A stretch of 64,000 nucleotides of DNA, taken from positions 372,001 to 436,000 of the forward strand of contig JAPEUQ010000021.1 of assembly GCA_027946365.1 (NCBI GenBank), given 5' to 3'. This stretch comes from Kalmusia sp. IMI 367209 (Eukaryota; Ascomycota; Dothideomycetes; Pleosporales; Didymosphaeriaceae). This document shows positions 57,274 through 64,000 of the stretch, piece by piece. The notes beneath the pieces are model-generated. The model searched no databases. It saw only the letters and a list, made by a program, of their open reading frames with translations, and was not told the DNA's origin. Position 1 is the first letter of the stretch. Every line of letters starts with the position of its first letter. The position numbers were made by a program, and so were the translations under genes.

Positions 57274-59051
57274 GGCGATGCCAGCTAGAGAGGCACCAAG
57301 CGTCTGAGCGGATAAAACAAATTCTAGGGATCTGTTGGGCTCTGACAACAGCCAATTTGACCAAGATCAAGGATTTCTAATTTTGTAGAGCCGGAGGGAC
57401 AGGCGATCTAGCAGGCCAGTGAAGGAAAGGCTGGGCATGACGGCAATATATAAAGGCACTAAGGAGTAGTGACGCTTCCCCATACCTTCTGCTGTCGACC
57501 TGCAGGCCATGCAGGTTAGACTCGGTGTGTACATTTTTATCGGTTTTAAGAATGGGGATGTGTGACGAAAAGTCCGAGCGATGCCCCACTGCGATTGCAA
57601 GCCGACATCATTGGCACGTTGGTGACGGCTCTCGGCACCAATGCAGGCCAAGTGCGGAGCGAAAAGCTTGACCCTCCTTCAAACGCCACGTCGTCTACAG
57701 GCAGCAGTGGCGCGTTGCTCGCAATCCACGTTGTAAATCGTTGTAGAGCCGTGTGGCAGTGTGGCTGAGCGAACGTCGTGGTGTCGAAAAAGAGTTTCGA
57801 AAGCGGACATGATTGGCCGCGGAGGATGGCTCGGAGGGTCGGGAGATGAATCAGATCCGAGCGAATCTCGCAGCGAAATGCGAGGACAAAAGTTCTACTC
57901 CGAAATATCATTCCGAGCTCGGTGCCTGTCTCCTTATTTCCATATTGTGAGGTTTCGAATGTACCGCAAGCAATGACGAGAGGTGTATAACATGCAGCTG
58001 CACCTCAGCCGTTTGCGGTCGCCCGTCGCTGCTCGTAATGCTAAACTGAGCCATTTCGCACACAACATCTGTGGCTTACACTCATACGTCTCACGTATCT
58101 TTGTGATTATATGCCGAGGACATCAGTCGTGCTAGATCAAACCTAACGCGATCACAAACGTGCTGCCTTGCAAGCGTGTTCAGACGACTCCGCCTCCCCA
58201 AACATGCCTCACCCTCATCCCTCCCTTTTACAAGAACGTGTCCGACTATGCAGCTCTGTGGAACGCCCGAAGCCATTTTGAAATCTCGTGGCTTGGTCCA
58301 AGATATTGGCGCATATGTCATAGCATCTGCGGCTTTTCCGAGACCCACACTCAGTTGATAGATATAAAGGTGTATATCGCAATATTCAAACACACCTCCG
58401 GAGAAGAGCTTAATTCATGTGGAGTGTAGGCAGCTTGACGTTCTGATTCTCTTCCAGTCCAAAATTAAGATTGCGTGTACTCCATAGTATGACCACGGGC
58501 ACACGACAATTATACCTTTTACATGGTCGGTTCATCGAGCCTACGAAGATATAAAGAAGGGAATAATACTTGTACTGCAAATAGAATTGGGTATGGGTTG
58601 TGATCGGTTGTTTTCGAGGTTCTGCGTCCAGCATACATACGTGGTGGTATTTGATAATCTTTCTCTTTAGATTCTGTCTTCCTTTTTTTATCTAACTATT
58701 AATGAATCATGCATCGTTCGATTACATGAGGAATTGCTGAAGAAAGGAGTAAGCTGTCATAGTTAGCTACTATATTTTACATTACAAGTTTTAAAAAATG
58801 GGAAGTCACGATTTAATGATCTTTACTTTTCCCATGATTTCCTACCAAGTCTTGCGTGAAAACCATAGTCTATACAAAAGCACACTGGTAAGTACATCTT
58901 CTCCTACCAGAGCCGCATATATAACACCGTTCTCTATCCTACCATCCATCTATATATAAACTCTAAGAGTAGTTTTTTTTTTCCAGTGCCTACCCTCTAT
59001 TTCATCAGACTACCCTTCCAGAATCCGTCCTCATTCTACATTCTTCATATC
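57274..59051. other. Gene-poor interval
   Basis: 1.8 kb between two minus-strand genes, AT-richer to the right. No frame with recognisable content on either strand. Confidence 0.55.
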
Positions 59052-60056
59052 TCACGCCCCCAACATCTTGATCACCAAACCAACCTCCTCCCCCGTACCA
59101 CACACCAGCCCCACCCTCTGATCCACATCCTCAACGCTTTTCCCAAGAATATCCTCCCCGCTCGTCGGTTCCACTGCTCTCCCGCCCGCACACTCTACGA
59201 TCAGCGCAATCGGCGCTACTTCGTACAGAACCCTCAATTTCGCCTTATTCTTCACTGTCACGGGGGAGATGTAGATCCCGTGCCCCTTGACTAGCGCATG
59301 CACCACGTCTGGCACCAGACCGCCAGAGTACCGCAGCGTGTACTCATTCGCGATGAAGTAATCGACAAGCTGCTTGTACGCCGGGATCTGCGCTGCTGCA
59401 CGCAGATTCGCAGGCGCAAAGTACCGCGTTCTAACATCCTGGATGGGAGAGAACTGCACGCTTGGTCTGAGGACCCGAATCTGCGAACCATCGTCTGCTA
59501 GCCCGACTTCGAAGCAGAGCGATTCCTTGGTCTCGGGTAGCCTCACGGCTACAATGGCGGTCGTCCGCGGCCCCAGTGCCCCGAGAATAGCGGCGATTTG
59601 TTTCTCCCGTGGCGATTGATTTAAGGCGGTAGACCCGTCCCAGATTCCAATGATACTCCCAACGCTCCAGTTTGCTGGGATAATAGACGACCCATCCAGC
59701 GGATCAAACGCCACAGTGTACGCTTCTTCTCCCTTCACGTTTGGTCTCACACCCTCATCGTGTCTGACAGCGTTTTCGCCCTCGTCTTCCTCGCTGCTAA
59801 CGGAGACGATAGAGGCACATTTGCGCAGCGCCGAATGAATGATTTCGTTAGTTGCCAAGTCGACGTTGAGCTGGGTGTCGCCGGATGTGTTTGTGCTGCC
59901 TGCGGCAGAGATGCTGAGAGAGGTGCGGAGGCAGTTGGCGATGGAGGGGATGGCGTTGAGGAGGGTGGGGAGGACTTCGGTGCGGAGACTGGTCCTGTGA
60001 TTCCCTGGTATATGTTGATGTAGGAAGTCTGCGAGGGACGATGGTATGGAAGACAT
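59052..60056 (-). CDS. Sedoheptulose-1,7-bisphosphatase-like enzyme (FBPase family)
   Basis: Intronless, 334 aa from the first ATG (60056). Sugar-bisphosphatase signatures: SSEEDEGE (metal-binding acidic cluster), FDPLDGSSII (catalytic motif) and IVECAGGRA near the C-terminus. The blocks TRYFAPANLRAAA and LRYSGGLVPDVVHALVKGHG match the SBPase-like branch better than the ordinary gluconeogenic fructose-bisphosphatase, and it lacks that enzyme's usual N-terminal AMP-site region. It should remove the C1 phosphate of sedoheptulose- or fructose-bisphosphate. No targeting peptide is apparent, so it is probably cytosolic. Confidence 0.92.
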   Translation of the reverse strand: MSSIPSSLADFLHQHIPGNHRTSLRTEVLPTLLNAIPSIANCLRTSLSISAAGSTNTSGDTQLNVDLATNEIIHSALRKCASIVSVSSEEDEGENAVRHDEGVRPNVKGEEAYTVAFDPLDGSSIIPANWSVGSIIGIWDGSTALNQSPREKQIAAILGALGPRTTAIVAVRLPETKESLCFEVGLADDGSQIRVLRPSVQFSPIQDVRTRYFAPANLRAAAQIPAYKQLVDYFIANEYTLRYSGGLVPDVVHALVKGHGIYISPVTVKNKAKLRVLYEVAPIALIVECAGGRAVEPTSGEDILGKSVEDVDQRVGLVCGTGEEVGLVIKMLGA

Positions 60057-60629
60057 GTTTGCGCGGGTATGGAAAAGGATGGGATAGGTGGAGTGGGGGT
60101 ACGGGCTATACTGTAGTCTATGCAATGATATCTTTTGCTGGGCGTTGAAGGTTTGATATGCGCTCGAGACGAGGGTAGCTGTAGTAGACCCACTTAGATA
60201 CCCGTGGACGGGGACCGACTAAAGACTTAGCGAAGAACCCAGAGTAATCACTTTTTGGCCTCACAGGACCGATGCGCACCATGTATAAAGACGCACCATC
60301 ATTGCTTGCTCAAAAAGAATCTACTTAATCCGTACAAACCCCTTCACACTCGCCAACCTCCCCATTCCCAATCATCCTCATACTCTTCAAACCACCAAGC
60401 ACTCCAACGCCTCCCAGGAAGCCACCATCTGGAACAAACCATAAACAGACAGACAAGACACCGCTATGCTCCATACCCCATGCACGTGTGTAGAACCCAT
60501 GCCCCACTAAATAAAGACCCTCCGACACTTTCAGAGTTCTGAAATGTAGAATTTCGACTTCAATAGTCGCAAAAGGCCCAGGTAAGAGGATAGTTGTTGA
60601 AAGATGTAATGATAGATATTATGTGAGCC
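60057..60629. other. Intergenic, no gene seen
   Basis: 573 bases between the SBPase-like start and the 3' end of the SET gene; no feature seen. Confidence 0.5.
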
Positions 60630-63316
60630 TTAATTCCCGACGAAGCGTCCACGAGGATTTCGAACGCGGCCTCGGACCTTAGGAACACCAGCACCTGTCT
60701 TGTGGATGCCTCGTGGGGCAGGCTCGGTGCCCCGCTTCTTCCCTTTGAATTCTGATTTGGCTAAGGCTTTGCGGTAATCTCCATTCTTGCTGTCAGGAAC
60801 TTCTCCGCTCTCGGATTCAGACTGAGTGTCGTGGACGAGAATCATCTGTGCTTTGCCGAATTTGAGCGGCTTGATCGCGTTCCTGTTCTGTGAGGGTTTC
60901 TTGTTTGCACTACGAAGAGAGGCCGGCGTGATATTTGGTGATTCGTCCTCGGAGGAAGACTCTGGCGTAGTGCTACGGGTAGGAGCTTTGGTAGACTTCT
61001 TCAATAGCGTGCCCTTTGTGGCGGTGCGCCGGATGCCACCCGGCATGTTCTTAACAGGCTTGAGTGCTCCTGGCTTTGGCATAGTCACTTTCCGCTTAAT
61101 ATTGAGCACGGTCTTGCGGGTCGCTCGCACCGTAGTTGGTTTAGCCGCACGTGTAGCCTTTGAAAGCTTCTGGGCTCGTTTGGTCAAGGAAGCAAACTTC
61201 TGTCGTTGCATAGCACGGCTTTCACGGGACGCGATCTGCGCGGCGTGGGCAGCAGCTTCCCTTTCAGCTTGCTCACGGACGGCCACATTCTCAGCTATTG
61301 CGTTCCTGGCCTTAGTCAATGCGGAAGTACCCAAGTTGCGCTTCTTTGGAGAGTTGGGAGCGCTCTCGGATCCTCGACCAGATCCGAACACGTCTTGCAG
61401 CTTGCGCTTGGCTCCGGCCAGGATGGCTGAGGGCAAAGACCTCTCCTCATGAACGACGGGTTTCTTGGGTTTAGGGCCCAACACGCCGCGGCATGATCGC
61501 GTGCCGCATCGACACTCTTGAATGTTTTTCAGCGAAAAGGGGCTGCGGAATGTTAGCTTAGCTACAATCCAAAATGACTAATCGACTCACTCAAAATTGT
61601 AATCATAGGTCAGTTCCTCTCCAGTCATGATGCCGCGAGAGCCAGCAAAAAGCGCCATACGAGGTTCACCGCCCACTGTCCACTTGATCATTTCGCAGTT
61701 CGGCTCGCAAGAGTGATTCACGAAGCGCGCAATGGTCCCGCGCGTGGCATCGATAATCATCTTGTTGTCGAAGCTCATCAAGTAATAGCACTGCGAGTTG
61801 TAAGAAATAAATCAAGCTCTTGAACAACGAATACAGACCTTATCCTTCTTATATATCTGCTTCATGCGCCGCTCGCACTCGTCCTGTGTGATGATCTCAC
61901 CGGCATACTCGACGATGATTTGGTGGGGCTCGAAGCACCGCATAGCTCGCACACCGTACCCCTTGCCTTCGGTCTCCATAACTTCAACACCGTAATCATA
62001 GCCATTGCCCTTTGCACGCTTCTTCAGTTGCGCAAAAGGGCGGTTGTTGCATTGTTCAGCCGTCAGTGGGCAATTAGTCTCATCGCACTCGTAGGCCATG
62101 ATGCGATTATGGCAGGTCTCCCCGCAACCATCCTCAGGTTCACAAGAGCACTGCGACGCGTCATCATGTTTCTCACGCTTCCACAGCGCGGACGCATCAC
62201 CAATGAAGCGGTCTGGTGTATGTTAAAATCGTTCATAAAATGATGCGGGGTAAACTCACTCTTGTTGAGTTTAGTCCAATTATCGACCTTGACCTTGCGC
62301 GGGAGAGGGTTGAAAACCTCATATGGCAGTTTGAAGTTACGATAGACAGTGCGCGGATCACTCTGCAGCTGTTTCTCAGTTGCAAACAGGGGAAGTGGTA
62401 GAGCCTTATTCTCCTTTGCTTGGCGCGACTTCGCCCGTACTCGATTCCGGCTCTCGGTGAACCGCGCGTCGAACCCGCGTTCCTGGCCTACATACAGGCC
62501 TTGTTTGAGCCACTCTTTATTTTTGGGCTTGATATACTCCTTCTCCTCTTCCTCCTCATCCTCGTCAGAATCGGCTTCACGTGCAGTCCGTGACCGCTTA
62601 GTAGGTGCGGCGGCGGCTGTCTGTAGAGACGAGCGCAATCGCGAATCCGAGGCGCTGCGCTTGAGCGCGTTCTGTACCAAGCCTTTGCCTCCTGATAATG
62701 TATTCGCAACAGCCTCGCCTAAACCACTGAAGTTGCCCAACGCTACGCGTCGGAGGTCGTTGACGCGCGACGACGTGCGCCGTTGCGCCGCCTGCGCCGT
62801 CTCGGTGGCAAGCTGTTGCTCAGCTGGGTCTTCAACGTCGGCGGATTCGGACTTTGTCCTTCGCCTCATGGTCCGCTTCTTCGGAGGGGTAGAGTTTGCC
62901 TTGATGACCTCTTGAATATCGCCGTGCACAACATTATTGTGATGTTTCTCCAGGTACTTCGTCGGCGTGTGAATGGCCGTTCCCGCGAGAATCTGCACGT
63001 TGTATGTGACGACGGACTTGCGCGAGTTGCGTACCGCTCGCCGTGGCTCACTGTCGGGAGCAGCAGGTGCTGACTGCGGCGCCGAAGGTGTTTCCGGGCG
63101 CGCCTGGGGAGTGGATACCTCCTCACGCGTCTCTATAATTTCCATCTTGCTCACCTCCGATAGTATGCTTGCCTCATCACCGAGACTCGTGGGTGGTGTG
63201 GAAGTCGGCGGCGACGCGGTCGAGGAGCTGCGCGAGCCGAGCTCCTTCCCCGCGTGTGCCGTGATAATCGAAAGAAGGGAGGCGGTCGACGTCGGCGAGG
63301 CGTCTCGGTCCGCCAT
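60630..63316 (-). CDS. ash1: ASH1-type SET-domain histone H3K36 methyltransferase
   Basis: Four exons: 62260-63316, 61839-62212, 61591-61790, 60630-61542; introns of 47, 48 and 48 bases; product 847 aa. The first about 350 residues are disordered with an acidic run (DSDEDEEEEEKEY). The AWS domain starts in exon 2 (CSCEPEDGCGETCHN, then CDETNCPL and CNNRPF). The SET domain includes YGVRAMRCFEPHQIIVEYAG, FVNHSCEPNCEMIKW and ELTYDYNF, followed by a post-SET CRCGTRSCRG. The C-terminal 280 residues are Lys/Arg-rich. In filamentous ascomycetes ASH1 dimethylates H3K36 in poorly transcribed chromatin. The frame continues upstream with an in-frame ATG at 63607, so the N-terminus could be 97 residues longer. 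Confidence 0.93.
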
Positions 63317-64000
63317 GCTAAGCGCGTGCGACGTGTGTCGGGGGGGAGTGGTTGAGGGAGAGGCGCGTGAGAGCGTGGAGGTCTGGATTTGGGCGGGCGG
63401 ATCGCTCCAGGCACGCTCGGAACACTGCGACAGTGTCGCCGCGTCGAGCAAGCAGCGGCGCTGAGAGGCAGCAGAACCGTCGGGCAAAGCGATGCACCGC
63501 GAATTGGACGTGCCCGTACCCGGCAGCGATATCCCGTCTGCAAGAGGGAGGTCGTGGAGCAGCTTGGGGGTAGATGTGGTAAAGTAAACAACCGCGCTAG
63601 TAGTCATCCTGGACCAACCAATAATGTGTGCTATGCCTAATCTGCTTGTACAACCGCCCTCGTATCCCGCTCTCATTATGGCGAGATTTATGACGGGCTG
63701 CGTGGAAAGGACGCCGTCGCAAATATCATGATTCATTCGTTCGCATCCGTCTACAATACAGTGGTCGCCCAACACTTCTCCTTTCCGTACACTGCATCCA
63801 CCGATTCATTTGTTCTACATTCGAAGCAAACACTGAGCGCTTGCACGGGCTACATACATGCACGAAGGCATTAGATAAGTGATTACAATTATGTGTATCT
63901 GGGAGCTCGAATTGGCTAAAATTGCAGACTGCGTACAATCGCTGCCTACACTGCATGCGAACCAGCTTCATTACGCGATGCTCTGCTAGCCGGGCCCTGG
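63317..64000. other. Upstream region of the SET gene; right window edge
   Basis: The methyltransferase frame is open to about 63775, then ends. The rest holds no supported gene. Confidence 0.5.

Overview
The window looks like a chromosome segment of a filamentous ascomycete (Pezizomycotina, most likely Dothideomycetes). Genes carry short introns, mostly 47-128 bp with GT..AG ends and CTAAC/CTGAC-like branch sites. The gene content fits: a HET-domain protein, an ASH1-type SET methyltransferase, a DUF7703-like membrane protein, a GH18 chitinase and three MFS families. No rRNA, convincing tRNA, CRISPR or intact transposon was seen. Exon coordinates below were derived by hand from splice signals and reading-frame continuity.

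Layout. 1-4351(-): a very large open frame for an unrecognised, probably nuclear protein that runs off the left edge. 4.9-9.9 kb: secreted glutaminyl cyclase (-), TMEM70/186-like mitochondrial protein (+), sugar transporter (-). 11.9-13.6 kb: Mn superoxide dismutase and a small orphan gene. 13.6-17.3 kb: gene-poor. 17.3-23.7 kb: secreted GH18 chitinase, a small GPI-type protein, a small single-span membrane protein (-), and a PLDc_N-like membrane protein (-). 24.4-33.3 kb: accessory-looking block with an FAD monooxygenase, a HET protein, a DHA2 drug-type exporter and an aldo-keto reductase. 34.1-35.4 kb: decayed ankyrin-type gene. 37.6-38.8 kb: seven-span DUF7703-like protein. 39.3-40.1 kb: a frameshifted gene of unknown family. 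41.0-43.9 kb: SLIP-GC/dynamin-like GTPase. 44.4-45.8 kb: coiled-coil protein (-). 47.6-47.9 kb: dead HET domain. 48.4-50.9 kb: OPT oligopeptide transporter (-). 53.8-63.3 kb: conserved block, all on the minus strand: SCO1, DHA1 transporter, sedoheptulose-bisphosphatase-like enzyme, ASH1.

Functionally the window mixes housekeeping genes (copper delivery to cytochrome oxidase, H3K36 methylation, sugar-phosphate metabolism, superoxide removal, nutrient uptake) with accessory genes for recognition, detoxification and secretion. The most unusual stretch is 39-48 kb. A large nuclear-type GTPase lies there between degenerate genes, with a GC-AG intron inside its G3 nucleotide-binding box and a possible alternative C-terminal exon.
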